Shown here piece after piece: positions 47,821 to 63,600 of a stretch of 64,000 bases of DNA (position 1 is the stretch's first letter; each line of letters opens with the position of its first letter). Source of the stretch: Sambucus nigra. Its lineage: Eukaryota > Streptophyta > Magnoliopsida > Dipsacales > Adoxaceae. A program made the position numbers and the translations under genes. The stretch spans positions 72,679,244-72,743,243 of the forward strand of contig OX422215.1 of NCBI GenBank assembly GCA_949130495.1. The letters are read 5' to 3'. A model generated the notes under the pieces. It saw only the letters and a list, made by a program, of their open reading frames with translations. It was not told where the DNA came from and made no database searches.

Positions 47821-50800
47821 ACTCGTAGGAACTGACCCCGCAGTCGCGGGACTCTCGATTTGAGAATACAATGATAATTTTCATATTTCTAGACTTAGGC
47901 TTAAAAACATGGCATTAGAGGGTGAGAACATGAAACAGCCCACGAACGTCCCCGTGGGTGGCACCAACACCTCCCACGGGACCAATGTAACTCGTAGGAA
48001 TTGATCTCGTAGCCGCGGGACTCCCGGTTTGAGAATACAATGATAATTTGCATATTTCTAGACTTAGGATTAAAAACATGGCATTAGAGGGTGAAAACTC
48101 AAAACAGACTCCGAACGACCCCGTGGATGGCACCAACACCTCCAACGGGACTAATGTAACTCGTAGGAACTCACCCCGCAGCCGCGGGACTCCTGGTTTG
48201 AGAATACGATGATAATTTGCATATTTCTAGACTTAGGCTTAAAAATATGGCGTTAGAGGGTGAGAACTCGAAACAGCCCTCGAACGTCCCCGTGGGTGGC
48301 ACCAATACCTCCCACGGTACCAATGTAACTCGTAGGAATTGACCCCGCAGCCGCGGGACTTTCCGATTTGAGAATACGACTGTAATTTGCATATTTCTAG
48401 ACTTAAGCAAAACATGGCGTTAGAGGGTGAAACTTCGAAACAGCCCCCGAACGGTCCCGTGGGTGGCACCAACAACTCCTACGGGACCAATGTAACTCGT
48501 AGGAACTGACCCCGCAGCCGCGGGACTCCCGGTTTAAGAATACAATGATAATTTGCATATTTCTAGACTTAGGATTAAAAACATGGCGTTAGAGGGTAAA
48601 AACTCGAAACAACCCCCGAACGTCCCTGTGGGTGGCACCAAGACCTCCCACGGGACCAATGTAACTCGTAGGAACTGACCCCGCAGCCGCGGGACTCTCA
48701 GTTTGAGAATACGACAGTAATTAGCATATTTCTAGACTTACATCTAAAAAATGGCGTTAGAGGGTGAAAACTCGAAACAGACACTCAACGTCCCCGTGGG
48801 TGGCACCAACACCTCCCACAGGACCAATATAACTCATAGGATCTAACCCCGCAGCCGCAGGACTCTCGATTTGAGAATACGACGATAATTTGGATATTTC
48901 TGGGCTTAGGCTTGAAAACCTGGCGTTAGAGGGTGAGAACTCGAAACAGCCCCCGAACGTCAGCGTGGGTGGCACCAACACCTCCCACGGGACCAATGTA
49001 AGTCGTTGGAACTGACCCCGCAGCCGCGGGACTCCTGGTTTGAGAATACGACGGTAATTTGCATATTTCAAGACTTAGGCTTAAAAACATTGCATTAGAG
49101 GGTGAAAACTAAAAACAGACTCCGAACGTCCCCGTGGGTGGCACCAACACCTCCAACGGGACCAAAGTAACTCGTAGTAACTGACCCCGCTGCCGCGGGA
49201 CTCCTGATTTGAGAATACGACGATAATTTGCATATTTCTAGACTTAGGCTTAAAAACATGGCGTTAGAGGGTGAGAACTCAAAACAGCCCCCGAACGTCC
49301 CTGCGGGTGGCACTAACACCTCCCACGGGACCAATGTAACTCGTCAGAACTGACCCCGCTGCTGTGGGACTCCCGGTTTGAGAATACGACTGTACTTTGC
49401 ATATTTCTAGACTTAAGCAAAACATGGTGTTAGAGGGTAAAAACTCGAAATAGCCCCCGAACGGCCCCGTGTATGGCACCAACACCTCCCACGGGACCAA
49501 TTTAACTTATAGGAACTGACCCCGCAGCCGCGGGACTCTCGGTTTGAGAATACGACGATAATTTGCATATTTCTAGATTTAGGCTTAAAAACATGGCGTT
49601 AGAGGTGAATAACTCGAAACAGCCCCCGAACGGCCCCGTGGGTGGCACCAACACTTCCCACGGGACCAATGTAACTCGTAGGAACTGACCCCGCTGTCGC
49701 GAGACTCTCGATTAGAGAATACGACGATAATTTGCATATTTCTTGACTTAGGCTTAATAACATGGCGTTAGAGGGTGAGAACTCGAAACAGCCCCCGAAC
49801 AGCCCCGTGGGTGCACAAACACCTCCCATGGGACCTATGTAACTCGTAGGAACTGACCCCGCAGCCGTTTGAATCCCAGTTTGAGAATACGAAGGTTATT
49901 TGCATATTTCTAGACTTAGGTTGAAAAACATGGCGTGAGAGGGTGAAAACTCGAAACAGCCCGGAACGGCCCCGTGGGTGGCACCAACACCTCCCAAGGG
50001 ATCAATCTAACTCGTAGGAACTGACACCGTAGCCACGGGACTCCCGGTTTGAGAATAAGAAAGTAATTTGCATATTTCTTGACTTAGGCTTAAAAATATG
50101 GTGTTAGTGGGTGAATACTCGAAACAGCCCCTGAACGGCCCCATGGGTGGCACCAACACCTCCCACGGGACCAATGTAACTCGTACGAATGGAGCCCACA
50201 GCCGCGGGACTCCCGCTTTGAGAATACGACGGTAATTAGCATGTTTCTAGACTTACGCTTAAAAACATGGCGTTAGAGGGTGAAAACTTGAAACAACCTC
50301 CGAACGTCCCCGTGGGTGGCAGCAACACCTCCCACGGGACCAATGTAACTCGTAGGAACTGACCCCGCAGCCGCGGCACTCCCGGTTTGAGAATACAACG
50401 GTAATTTGCATATTTCTAGACTAAGGCTTAAAAACATGGCGTTAGAGGGTGAAAACACAAAACAGATTCCGAACGGCCCCGTGGGTGGCACCAACACCTC
50501 CAACGGGACCAATGTAACTCGTAGGAACTGATCCCGCAGCCGCGGGACTCCTGGTTTGGGAATACGACGATAACTTGCATATTTTTAGACTTAGGCTTAA
50601 AAACATGGTGTTAAAGGGTGAGAACTCGAAACAGCCCCCAAACGTCCCCATGGGTGGCACCAACACCTCCCACGGGACCAATGTAACTCTTAAGAACTGA
50701 CACCGCAGTCGCGAAACTCCCAGTTTGAGAATACGACTGTAATTTGCATATTTCTAGACTTAAGCAAAACATGGCGTTACGGGTGAGAACACGAAACAGC

Positions 50801-51320
50801 CCCCGAACGGCCCCGTGGGTGGCACCAACACCTCCCACGGGACCAATGTAACTCGTAGGAACTGGGACCGTTATCGCGGGACTCCCAGCTTGAGAATACG
50901 ACGATAATTTGCATATTTCTACACTTAGGCTTAAAAACATGGCGTTAGAGGGTGGGAACACGAAAGAGCCCCCGAACGGAAATGTGGGTGGCACCAACAC
51001 CTCCCACGAGACCAGTGTAACTCGTAGGAACTGGCCCGACAGCCGCGGGACTCCCAATTTGTGAATACCAAGGTAATTTGTATATTTCTAGACTTAGGCT
51101 TGAAAATATGGCGTTAGAGGGTGAGAACTCGAAACATCCCCCGAACGTCCCCGTGGGTTGAACCAACACCTCCCACGGGACCATTGTAACTCGTAAGAAC
51201 TGACCCCGCAGCTGCGGGATTCCTGATTTCAGAATACGAAGGTAATTTAAATATTTCTATACTTAGGTAAAACATGGCGTTAGAGGGTGAAAACTCAAAA
51301 CGGCCCCGAACGGCCCTGTG
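44890..51320 (+). repeat. Higher-order repeat pair, offset about 5.38 kb
   Basis: The block 44,890-46,000 matches 50,270-51,310: 44,895/50,273, 45,569/50,945 (offsets 5,378 and 5,376). Shared private features include GCGTTACGGGTGAGAACACG and GAACGGAAATGTGGGTGG. Confidence 0.75.
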
Positions 51321-53400
51321 GGTGGCACCAACGCGTCTGACGGGACCAATGTAACTCGTTGGAACTGACCCCGCAGCCGCGGGACTCCTGGTTTGAGAAT
51401 ACGACGGTAATTTGCATATTTCAAGACTTAGGCTTAAAAACATTGCATTAGAGGGTGAAAACTAAAAACAGACTCCGAACGTCCCCGTGGGTGGCACCAA
51501 CACCTCCAACGAGACCAAAGTAACTCGTAGTAACTGACCCCGCAGCCGTGGGACTCCTGGTTTGAGAATACGACGATAATTTGCATATTTCTTGGCTTAG
51601 GCTTAGAAACATGGCGTTAGAGGGTGAGAACTCAAAACATCCCCCGAACGTCCCCATGGGTGGCACCAACACCTCCCACGGTACCAATGTAACTCGTAGG
51701 AATTGACCCCGCAGCTGCGGGACTCTCAGTTTGAGAATACGACGGTAATTAGCATATTTCTAGACTTACGATTAAAAACATGGTGTTAGAGGGTGAAATC
51801 TCAAAACAGACACTGAACGTCCTCGTGGGTGGCACCAACACCTCCCACGGGACCAATGTAACTCGTAGGAACTGACCCCGCAGCCGCGGGACTCCCGGTT
51901 TGAGAATAGGATGATAATGTGCATATTTCTAGACTTAGGATTAAAAACATGGCGTTAGAGGGTGAAAACTTAAAACAACCCCCGTAAGTCCCCATGGGTG
52001 GCACTAAGACCTCCCACGGGACCAATGTAACTCGTAGGAACTGACCCCGCAGCCGCGGGATTCTCAGTTTGAGAATACGACGGTAATTAGCATGTTTCTA
52101 GACTTGCGCGTAAAAACATGGCGATAGAGGGTGAAAACTCGAAACAGACACTGAACGTCCCCGTGGGTGGCACCAACACCTCCCACCGGACCAATATAAC
52201 TCATAGGAACTAACCCCGCTGCCGCAGGACTCCCGGTTTGAGAATACGACGATAATTTGTGTATTTCTACACTTAGGCTTAAAAACCTGGCGTTAGAGGG
52301 TGAGAACTCGAAACCGCCCCCGAACGTCAGCGTGGGTGGCACCAACACCTCCCACGGGACCAATGTAACTCGTTGGAACTGACCCCGCAGCCGCGGGACT
52401 CCTGGTTTGAGAATACGACGGTAATTTGCATATTTCAAGACTTAGGCTTAAAAACATTGCATTAGAGGGTGAAAATTAAAAACAAACTCCGAACGTCCCC
52501 GTGGGTGGCACCAACACCTCCAACGAGACAAAAGTAACTCGTAGTAACTGACCCCGCAGCCGCGGGACTCCTGGTTTGAGAATACGATGATAATTTGCAT
52601 ATTTCTTGACGTAGGCTTAAAAACATGGCGTTAGAGGGTGAGAACTCAAAACAGCCCCCGAACGTCCCTGCGGGTGGCACTAACACCTCCCACGGGATCA
52701 ATGTAACTCGTCAGAACTGACCCCGCTGCCACGGTACTCCCGGTTTGAGAATATGACTGTACTTTTCATATTTTTAGACTTAAGCAAAACATGGCGTTAG
52801 AGGGTAAAAGCTTGAAACAGCCCCCGAACGGCCCCGTGTATGGCACCAACACCTCCCACGGGACCAATTCAACTCGTTGGAACAGATCCCGCAGCCACGG
52901 GACTCCCGGTTTAATAATACGACGATAATTTTCATATTTCTACATTTAGGCTTAAAAACATGGCGTTAGAGGTGAATAACTCGAAACAGCCCCCGAACGG
53001 CCCCGTGGGTGGCACCAACACTTCCCACGGGACCAATGTAGCTCGTAGGAATTGACCCCGCTGCCGCGGGACTCTCGGTTAGAGAATACGATGATAATTT
53101 GCATATTTCTTGACTTAGGCTTAAAAACATGGCGTTAGAGGGTGAGAACTCGAAACAGCCCCTGAACGTCCCCATAGGTGGCACCAACACCTCCCACGGG
53201 ACCATTGTAACTCGTACGAACTGACCCCACAGCCACGGGACTCCCAGTTTGAGAATACGACGATTATTTGCATATTTCTAGACATAGGCTTAAAAAATGG
53301 CGTTCGAGGGAGAGGACACGAAACCGCCCCCGAACGGCCCCGTGGGTGGCACCAACACCTCTCATGGGACCAATGTAACTCATTGGAACTGACCCCGCAA
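48750..53400 (+). repeat. Higher-order repeat pair, offset 3,367 bp
   Basis: Monomers at 49,095 and 49,599 match those at 52,462 and 52,966, both 3,367 bp apart (twenty monomers). Shared variants are CATTGCATTAGAGGGTGAAA and GAACGTCAGCGTGGGTGG. A partial third copy lies at 51,448. Confidence 0.8.
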
Positions 53401-56400
53401 TCGTGGGACTCCTGGGTTTGATAATACGACGATAATTTGCATATTTCTCGACTTAGGCTTAAAAACATGGCGTTAGAGGGTGAGAACTCGAAACAGCCCC
53501 CGAACGGCCCCGTGGGTGGCACCAACATCTCCCACGGGACCAATGTAACTCGTAGGAACTGACCCCGCAGCCGCGGGACTCCCGGTTTTAGAATACGACG
53601 ATAATTTGCATTTTTAGACTTAGGCTTAAAAACATGACGTTAGAGGGTGAAAACTCGAAACAGCCCCGAACGGCCCAGTGGGTGGCACCAACACCCCCAC
53701 GGGACCAATGTAACTCATAGGAACTGACCCCGCAGCCGCGGGACTCCCGATTTCAGAATACGATGGTAATTTGCATATTTCTTAACTTAGAGTTAAAAAC
53801 ATGGCATTATCGGGTGAAAACTAAAAACAGACTCCGAATGGCCCCGTGGGTGGCACCAACACCTCCAATGGGACCAATGTAACTTTTAGAAACTGACCCC
53901 GCAACCACGGGACTCCTGGTTTGAGAATACAATGATAATTTGCATATTTCTAGACTTAGGCTTAAAAACATGGCATTTGAGGGTGAGAACTCGAAACAGC
54001 CCCCGAACGTCCCGTGGGTGGCACCAACACCTCCCACGGGACCAATGTAACTCGTAGGAACTGACCCCGCAACCGCGGGACTCCCGATTAGAAAGTACGA
54101 CTATAATTTGCATATTTTTAGGCTTAAGCAAAACATGGCATTAGAGGGTAAAAACTCGAAACTGCCCCCCGAACGGCCCCGTGGATGGCACCAACACCTT
54201 CCACGGGACCAATTTAACTCGTAGGAACTGACCCCACACCCACAGGACTCCCGATTTGAGAATACGACAATAATTTGTATATTTTTAGACTAAGTTTAAA
54301 AATATAGCGTTAGAGGGTGAAAACTCGAAACAACCCCCGAACGGCCCCGTGGGTGGGACCAACACCTCCCACGGGACCAATGTAACTCGTAGGAACTGCC
54401 CCTCCACCGCGCGACTCGCGGTTTGAGAATACGATGATAATTTTCATATTTTTAGACTTAGGCTTAAAAACATGGCGTTAGAGGGTGAGAACTCGAAACA
54501 GCCCCGAACGTCCCCGTGCGTGCACAAACACCTCCCACGGGACCTATGTAACTCGTAGGAACTGACCCCGCAGCCGCTGGAATCCCAGTTTGAGAATACG
54601 AAGGTAATTTGCGTATTTCTAGACTTAGGCTTAAAAACATGGCGTTAGAGGGTGAAAACTCGAAACAGCCCGGAACGGCCCCGTGGGTGGCACCAACACC
54701 TCCCACGGGACCAATGTAACTCTTAAGAACTAACCCCATAGCCGCGGGACTGTCAGTTTGAGAATACGATGATAATTTGCATATTTCTGGACTTAGGCTT
54801 AAAAACATGGCGTTAGAGGGTGAAAACTCGTAATAGCCCCCGTACGTCCCCGTGGGTGGCACCAACACCTTCCCCGGGACCAATGTAACTCGTAGGACTG
54901 ACCCAATAACCGCGGGACTCCCGGTTTGAGAATACGGATGTAATTTGCTTATTTCTAGACAAAGGTTTAAAAACATGGCGTTAGAGGATGAGAACTCGAA
55001 ACAGACCCCAACGGCCCCGTGGGTGGCACCAACACCTCCCACGGGACCAATGTAACTCGTAAGAACTGACCCCGTGACCGCGGGACTCCCAATTTGACAA
55101 TACGATGGTAATTTGCGTATTTCTACACATAGGATTATAAATATGGCGTTAGAGGATGACAACTCCAAACAGCCCCCGAACGTCCCATGGGTGGCACCAA
55201 CACCTCCCACGGGACCAATGTAACTGGTAGCAACTGACCCCGCAGCCACGGGACTCCCGGTTTGAGAATACGACGATAATTTTCATATTTCTAGAGTTAG
55301 GCTTAAAAACATGGCGTTAGTGGGTGAAAACTAGAAACATCCCCCGAATGGCCCCGTAGGTGGCACCAACACCTCCCACGGGACCAATGTAACTGGTAGT
55401 AACTGACCCCGCAGCCGCGGGACTCCCGGTTTTAGAATACGACGATAATTTTCATATTTTTAGATTAGGCTTAAAAACATGGCATTAGTAGGTGAAAACT
55501 CGAAACATCCCCCGAACGGCCCCGTGGGTGGCACGAGCACATCTCACGGGACCAATGTAACTCATAGGAACTGACCCCGCAACCGCGGGACTCCCTGTTT
55601 GAGAATACGACGATAATTTGCATATTTCTCGACTTTGGCTTAAAACCATGGCGTTAGAGGGTGAGAACTCGAAACAGCCCCCGAACGGCCCCGTGGGTGC
55701 CACCAACACCTCCAACGGGACCAATGTAACTCGTAGGAACTGACCGCGCAGCCACGGGACTCCCGGTTTTAGAATACGACGATAATTTGCATTTTTAGAC
55801 TTAGGCTTAAAAACATGACGTTAGAGGGTGAAAACTCGAAACAGCCCCGAACGGCCCCGTGGGTGGAACCAAGACCTCCCACGGAACCAATGTAACTCAT
55901 TGGAACTGACCCCGCAGCCGCGGGACTCCCGGTTTCAGAATATGACGGCATTTTTCATATTTTCAGACTTAGACTGAAAAACATGGCCTTAGAGGGTGAG
56001 AACTCGAAACATCCCCCGAACGTCCCCGTGGGTGCACAAACACCTCCCACGGGACCGATGTAACTCGTAGGAACTGACCCCGCAGCTGCGGGAATTCCAG
56101 TTTGAGAATACGAAGTAATTTTCGTATTTATAGACATAGGTTTAAAAACATGGCGTTAGAGCGTGAGAACTCGAAACAGAACCCGAACGGCCCTGTGGGT
56201 GGCACCAACACCTCCCACGGGACCAATGTATCTCGTAGGAACTGACACCGCAGCCGCGGGACTCCCGGTTTGAGAATACGAAAGTAATTTGCATATTTCT
56301 AGACTTAGGCTTAAAAATATGGTGTTAGTGGGTGAAAACTCAAAACAGCCCCTGAACGGCCCCATGGGTGGCACCAACACCTCCCACGGGACCAATGTAA

Positions 56401-57659
56401 CTCGTAGGAACGGACCCTGCAGCCGCGGGGCTTCTGGTTTGAAAATATGACGATAATTTACATATTTCTAGACATAGGCTTAAAAACATGGCATTAGAGG
56501 GTGAGAACACGAAACAGCCCCCCGAACGTCCCCGTGGGTGACACCAACACCTCCCACGAGACTAATGTAAGTCGTTGGAACTGACCACGTAGCCGCGGGA
56601 CTCCCGATTTGAGAATACGAAGGTAATTTGCATATTCTTAGACTTAGGCTTAAAAACATGGCGTTAGTGGGTGAAAACTCAAAACAACCCCCGAACGGCG
56701 CCGTGGGTGGCACCAACACCTCCCACGGGACCAATGTAACTCGTAGGAACAGACCCCGCAGCCGCGAGACTCTCGGTTTGCGAATACGATGATAATTTGC
56801 TTATTTTTAGACATAGGATTAAAAACATGGCGTTAAAGAGTGAGAACACGAAATAACCCCCGAACGGCCCTGTGGGTGGCGCCATCACCTCTCACGGGAC
56901 CAATGTAACTCGTAGGAACAGACCCCACAGCAGCGGGAGTCCCCGTTTGAGAATACGACGATAATTTGCGTATTTCTAGACTTATGCTTAAAAACATGGC
57001 ATTAGAGGGTGAAAACTCGAAACAGCCCCCGAACGGCCCTGTGGGTGGCACCAACACCTTCAACGGGACCAATGTAACTCGTAGGAACTGACCCCGCAGC
57101 CACGGGACTCCCGGTTTGAGAATACGATGATAATTTTTATATTTCTAGACTTAGGCTTAAAAACATGGCGTTAGAGGGTGAGAACTCGAAACGGCCCCTG
57201 AACGTCTCCGTGGGTGTACAAACACCTCCCACGGGACCAATGTAACTCGTTGGAACTGACCCCGTAGCTGCGGGAATCCCAGTTTGAGAATACGAAGTAA
57301 TTTTCGTATTTCTAGACATAGGCTTTAAAACATGGCGTTAGAGCGTGAGAACTCGAAACAGAACCCGAACGGCCCCGTGGGTGGCACTAACACCTCCAAC
57401 GGGACCAATGTAACTCGTAGGAACTGACCCCGCAGCCGCGGGACACTCGGTTTGAGAATACGACGATGATTTGCATATTTCGAGACTTAGGCTAAAAAAC
57501 ATGGCATTAGAGGGTGAAATAACCCCCGAATGGCCCCGTGGGTGACACCAACACCTCCCACGGGACCAATGTAACTCGTAGGAACTGACCCCGCAGCCAC
57601 GGGACTTCCGATTTGAGAATACGACGATAATTTTCATATTTCTAGACTTAGGCTTAAAA

Positions 57660-60600
57660 GCATGGCGTTAGAGGGTGAGAACTCGAAACAGCCCCCGAAC
57701 GTCCCCGTGGGTGACACCAACACCTCCCACGAGACTAATGTAACTCGTAGAAACTGAGCCCGTAGCCGCGGGAATCCCGATTTGAAAATACGAAGGTAAT
57801 TTGCCTATTCTTAGACCTAGGCTTAAAAAACATGGCATTAATGGGTGAAAACTCGAAACAACCCCCGAACGGCGCCGTGGGTGGCACCAACACCTCCCAC
57901 GGGACCAATGTAACTTGTAGGAACAGACCCCGCAGCCGCGAGACTCCCGGTTTGCGAATACGATGATAATTTGCTTATTTTTAGACATAGGCTTAAAAAT
58001 GTGGCGTAAAAGGGTGAGAACACGAAATAGTCCCCGAACGGCCCCGTGGGTGGCGCCAACACCTCTCACGGGACCAATGTAACTCGTAGGAACAGACCCC
58101 ACAGCAGCGCGAGTCCCGTTTTGAAAATACGACAATAATTTGCATATTTCTAGACTTATGCTTAAAACACATGGCGTTAGAGGGTGAGAACTCGAAAAAA
58201 CCCCCGAACGGAACCGTGGGTGTCCCCAACACCTCCCACGGGACCAATGTAACTCGTTGGAACTGACCCCGCAGCCGCGGGAAACTCGGTTTGAGAATAC
58301 GACGATAATTTGCATATTTCTAGACTTAGGCTAAAAAACATGGCATTAGAGGGTGAGAACTCGGAACAACCCCTGAACGTCCCCGCGGGTGTACAAACAC
58401 CTCCCACGGGACCAATGTAACTCCTAGGAACTGACCCTGTAGCCGCGGGAATCCCAGTTTGAGAATACGAAGTAATTTTCCTATTTCTAGCATAGGCTTA
58501 AAAATAGGGCGTTAGAGCGTGAGAACTCGAAACAGAACCCGAACGGCCCCGTGGGTGGCACCAACACCTCCCCCGGGACCAATGTAACTCGTAGGAACTG
58601 ACACCGCAGCCGCGGGACTCCCGGTTTGAGAATACAAAAGTAGTTTGCATATTTCTAGACATAGGCTTAAAAACATGGCATTAGAGGGTGAGAACACGAA
58701 ACAGCCCCCGAATGGTCACGTGGGTGGCACCAACAACTCTCACGGGACCAATGTACCTCGTAGGAACTGACCTCGCAGCCGCGGGACTCCCAATTTCAGA
58801 ATACGATGATAATTTGCATATTTCTAGACTTAGGCTTAAAAACATGGCGTTAGTGGGTGAGAACTCGAAACATCCCCCAAACGGCCCCGTGGTGGCACCA
58901 ACACCTCCCACGGGACCAATGTAACTCGTAGGAACTGACCCCGCAGTCGCAGGACACTCGGTTTGAGAATACAGCGATAATTTTCAAATTTCTAGACTTA
59001 GGCTTAAAAAATGGCATTAGAGGGTGAGAACTCGAAACAGCTCCCCGAACGTTCCCGTGGGTGTACAAACACCTCCCACGGGACCAATGAAACTCGTAGA
59101 AACTGACCCCGCAGCCGCGGAAATCCCAGTATTAGAATATGAAGGTAATTTGCATATTTCTAGACTTAGGCTTAAAAACATGGCGCTAGAGGGTGAAAAC
59201 TCGAAACAGCCCCCGAACGGCCTCGTGGGTGGCACCAACACCTTCCACGGGACCAATTTAACTCTTAAGAGCTGACCTCGCAGCCGCGGGACTCTCAGTT
59301 TGACAATACGACGATAATTTGCATATTTCTGGACTTAGTCTTAAAAACATTGCGTTAGAGGGCGAAAATTCGAAACATCCCCCGTACGGTCCCATGGGTG
59401 GCACCAACACCTCCCACGGGACCAATGTAACTCGTAGGAACTGACCCCGCAGCCGCGGGGCTCCCGGTTTGAAAATACGACGATAATTTACATATTTCTA
59501 GACATAGGCTTAAAAACATGGCATTAGAGGGTGAGAACACGAAACAGCCCCCGAACGGTCACGTGGGTGGCACCAACAACTCTCACGGGACTAATGTAAC
59601 TCGTAGGAACTGACCTCGCAGTCGCGGGACTCCCAATTTCAGAATACGATGATAATTTGCATATTTCTATACTTAGGCTTAAAAACATGGCGCTAGTGGG
59701 TGAGAACTCGAAACAGCCCCCAAACGGCCCCGTGGTGGCACCAACACCTACCACGGGACCAATGTAACTCGTAGGAACTGACCCCGCAGCCGCGGGACAC
59801 TCGGTTTGAGAATACAACGATAATTTGCATATTTCTAGACTCAGGCTTAAAAAATGGCATTAGAGGATGAGAACTCGAAACAGCCCCCGAACGTCCCCGT
59901 GGGTGCACAAACACCTCCCACGGGACCAATGAAACTGACCCCGCAGTCGCGGAAATCCCAGTATTAGAATATGAAGGAAATTTGCATGTTTCTAGACTTA
60001 GCCTTAAAAACATGGCGTTAGAGGGTGAAAACTCGAAACAACCCCCGAACGGCCCCGTGGGTTTCACCAACACCTCCCACGGGACCAATGTAACTCGTTG
60101 GAACTGACCCCGCAGTCGCGGGACTCCTGGTTTGAGAATACGACGATAATTTGCATATTTCTAGACTTAGGCTTAAAAACATGGCGTTAGAGGGTGAGAA
60201 CTCGAAACGGCCCCTGAACGTCCCCGTGGGTGTACAAACACCTCCCACGGGATCAATGTAACTCGTTGGAACTGACGCCGCAGCCGCGGGACTCCCGGTT
60301 CGAGAATACGACTGTAATTTGCATATATCTAGACTAAAGCAAAACATGGCGTTAGAGGGTGAAAACTCGAAACAACCCTTGAACGGCCCCGTGGGTGGCA
60401 CTAACACCTCCCACGGGACCGATGTAACTCATAGGAACTGACCTCGCAGCCGCGGGACGTCCTGTTTGAGAATATGACGATTATTTGCATATTTTTATAC
60501 TTAGGCTTAAAAACATGGCGTTAGAGGGTGAAAACTTGAAACAGCCCCCGAACGTCCCCGTGGGTGGCACCAACACTTATCACGGGACCAATGTAACTCG

Positions 60601-63600
60601 TAGGAACTGACCCTACAGCCACGGGACTTTCGATTTGAGAATACGACGATAATTTTCATATTTATAGACTTAGGCTTAAAAACATGGCATTAGAGGGTGA
60701 GAACTCGAAACAGCCCCCGAACGTCCCCGTGGGTGACACCAACACCTCCCACGAGACAAATGTAACTCGTAGGAACTGTCCCCGTAGCCGCAGGACTCCC
60801 GATTTGAGAATACGAAGGTAATTTGCATATTCTTAGACTTAGGCTTAAAAACATGGCGTTAGTGGGTGAAAACTCGAAACAACCCCCGAACGGCGCCGTG
60901 GGTGGCACCATCACCTCCAACAGGACCAATGTAACTCGTAGGAACAGACCCCGCAGCCGCGAGACTCCCGGTTTGCGAATACGATGATAATTTGCTTATT
61001 TTTAGACATAGGCTTAAAAACATGGCGTAAAAGGGTGAGAACACGAAATAGTCCCCGAACGGCCCCGTGGGTGGCAGCAACACCTCTCACGGGACCAATG
61101 TAACTCGTAGGAACAGACCCCACAGCAGCGGGAGTCCCGGTTTGAAAATACGACAATAATTTGCATATTTCTAGACTTATGCTTAAAACACATGGCGTTA
61201 GAGGGTGAGAACTCGAAAAAACCCCCGAACGGAACCGTAGGTGTCCCCAACACCTCCCATGGGACCAATGTAACTCGTTGGAACTGACCCCGCAGCCGCG
61301 GGACACTCGGTTTGAGAATACGACGATAATTTGCATATTTCTAGACTTTGGCTAAAAAACATGGCATTAGAGGGTGAGAACTCGAAACAACCCCTGAACG
61401 TCCCCGTGGGTGTACAAACACCTCCCACGGGACCAATGTAACTCGTAGGAACTGACCCCGTAGCCGCGGGAATCCCAGTTTGAGAATACGAAGTAATTTT
61501 CGTATTTCTAGACATAGGCTTAAAAACATGGCGTTAGAGCGTGAGAACTCGAAATAGAACCCGAACAGCCCCGTGGGTGGCACCAACACCTCCCCCGGGA
61601 CCAATGTAACTCGTAGGAACTGACACCGCAGCCGCGGGACTCCCGGTTTGAGAATACGAAAGTAATTAGCATATTTCTAGACATAGGCTTAAAAACATGG
61701 CATTAGAGGGTGAGAACACGAAACAGCCTCCGAACGGTCACGTGGGTGGCACCAACAACTCTCACGGGACCAATGTACCTCGTAGGAACTGACCTCGCAG
61801 CCGCGGGACTCCCAATTTCAGAATACGATGATAATTTGCATATTTCTAGACTTAGGCTTAAAAACATGGCGTTAGTGGGTGAGAACTCGAAACATCCCCC
61901 AAACGGCCCCGTGGTGGCACCAACACCTCCCACGGGACCAATGTAACTCGTAGGAACTGACCCCGCAGCCACAGGACACTCGGTTTGAGAATACAACGAT
62001 AATTTTCATATTTCTAGACTTAGTCTTAAAAAATGGCATTAGAGGGTGAGAACTGGAAACAGCCCCCCGAACGTCCCCGTGGGTGTACAAACACCTCCCA
62101 CGGGACCAATGAAACTTGTAGAAACTGACCCCGCAGCCGCGGAAATCCCAGAATTAGAATATGAAGGTAATTTGCATATTTCTAGACTTAGGCTTAAAAA
62201 CATGGCGTTAGAGGGTGAAAACTCGAAACAGCCCCCGAACGGCCTCGTGGGTGGCACCAACACCTTCCACGGGACCAATTTAACTCTTAAGAACTGACCT
62301 CGCAGCCGCGGGACTCTCAGTTTGACAATACGACGATAATTTGCATATTTATGGACTTAGTCTTAAAAACATTGCGTTAGAGGGCGAAAATTCGAAACAT
62401 CCCCCGTACGGTCCCATGGGTGGCACCAACACCTCCCACGGGACCAATGTAACTCGTAGGAACTGACCCCGTAGCCGCGGGGCTCCCGGTTTGAAAATAC
62501 GACGATAATTTACATATTTCTAGACATAGGCTTAAAAACATGGCATTAGAGGGTGAGAACACGAAACAGCCCCCGAACGGTCACGTGGGTGGCACCAACA
62601 ACTCTCACGGGACTAATGTAACTCGTAGGAACTGACCTCGCAGTCGCGGGACTCCCAATTTCAGAATACGACGATAATTTGCATATTTCTATACTTAGGC
62701 TTAAAAACATGGCGTTAGTGGGTGAGAACTCGAAACAGCCCCCAAACGGCCCCGTGGTGGTACCAACACCTCCCACGGGACCAATGTAACTCGTAGGAAC
62801 TGACCCCGCAGTCGCGGGACACTCGGTTTGAGAATACAACGATAATTTGCATATTTCTAGACTCAGGCTTAAAAAATGGCATTAGAGGGTGAGAACTCGA
62901 AACAGCCCCCGAACGTCCCCGTGGGTGCACAAACACCTCCCACGGGACCAATGAAACTCGTAGAAACGGACCCCGCAGCCGCGGAAATCCCAGTATTAGA
63001 ATATGAAGGAAATTTGCATGTTTCTAGACTTAGCCTTAAAAACATGGCGTTAGAGGGTGAAAACTCGAAACAACCCCCGAACGTCCCCGTGGGTTTCACC
63101 AACACCTCCCACGGGACCAATGTAACTCGTTGGAACTGACCCCGTAGCCGCGGGACTCCTGGTTTGAGAATACGACGATAATTTGCATATTTCTAGACTT
63201 AGGCTTAAAAACATGGCGTTAGAGGGTGAGAACTCGAAACGGCCCCTGAACGTCCCCGTGGGTGTACAAACACCTCCCACGGGACCAATGTAACTCGTTG
63301 GAACTGACGCCGCAGCCGCAGGACTCCCGGTTCGAGAATACGACTGTAATTTTCATATTTCTGGACTAAAGCAAAACATGGCGTTAGAGGGTGAAAACTC
63401 GAAACAGCCCCCGAACGTCCCCGTGTGTGGCACTAACACCTCCCACGGGACCGATGTAACTCGTAGGAACTGACCCCGCAGCCACGGGACGTCCTGTTTG
63501 AGAATATGACGATTATTTGCATATTTCTATACTTAGGCTTAAAAACATGGCGTTAGAGGGTGAAAACTTGAAACAGCCCCCGAACGTCCCCGTGGGTGGC

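Noticed and set aside
54464..55249. A 261-aa minus-strand reading frame
   Set aside because: It crosses several monomers because local indels happen to keep the frame open. The sequence is satellite throughout.
35161..62297. Plus-strand frames of about 83 aa in the satellite (for example 35,161, 36,848, 59,024)
   Set aside because: They arise from the same repeat in the other direction, start only where a chance variant creates ATG, and overlap the minus-strand frames.
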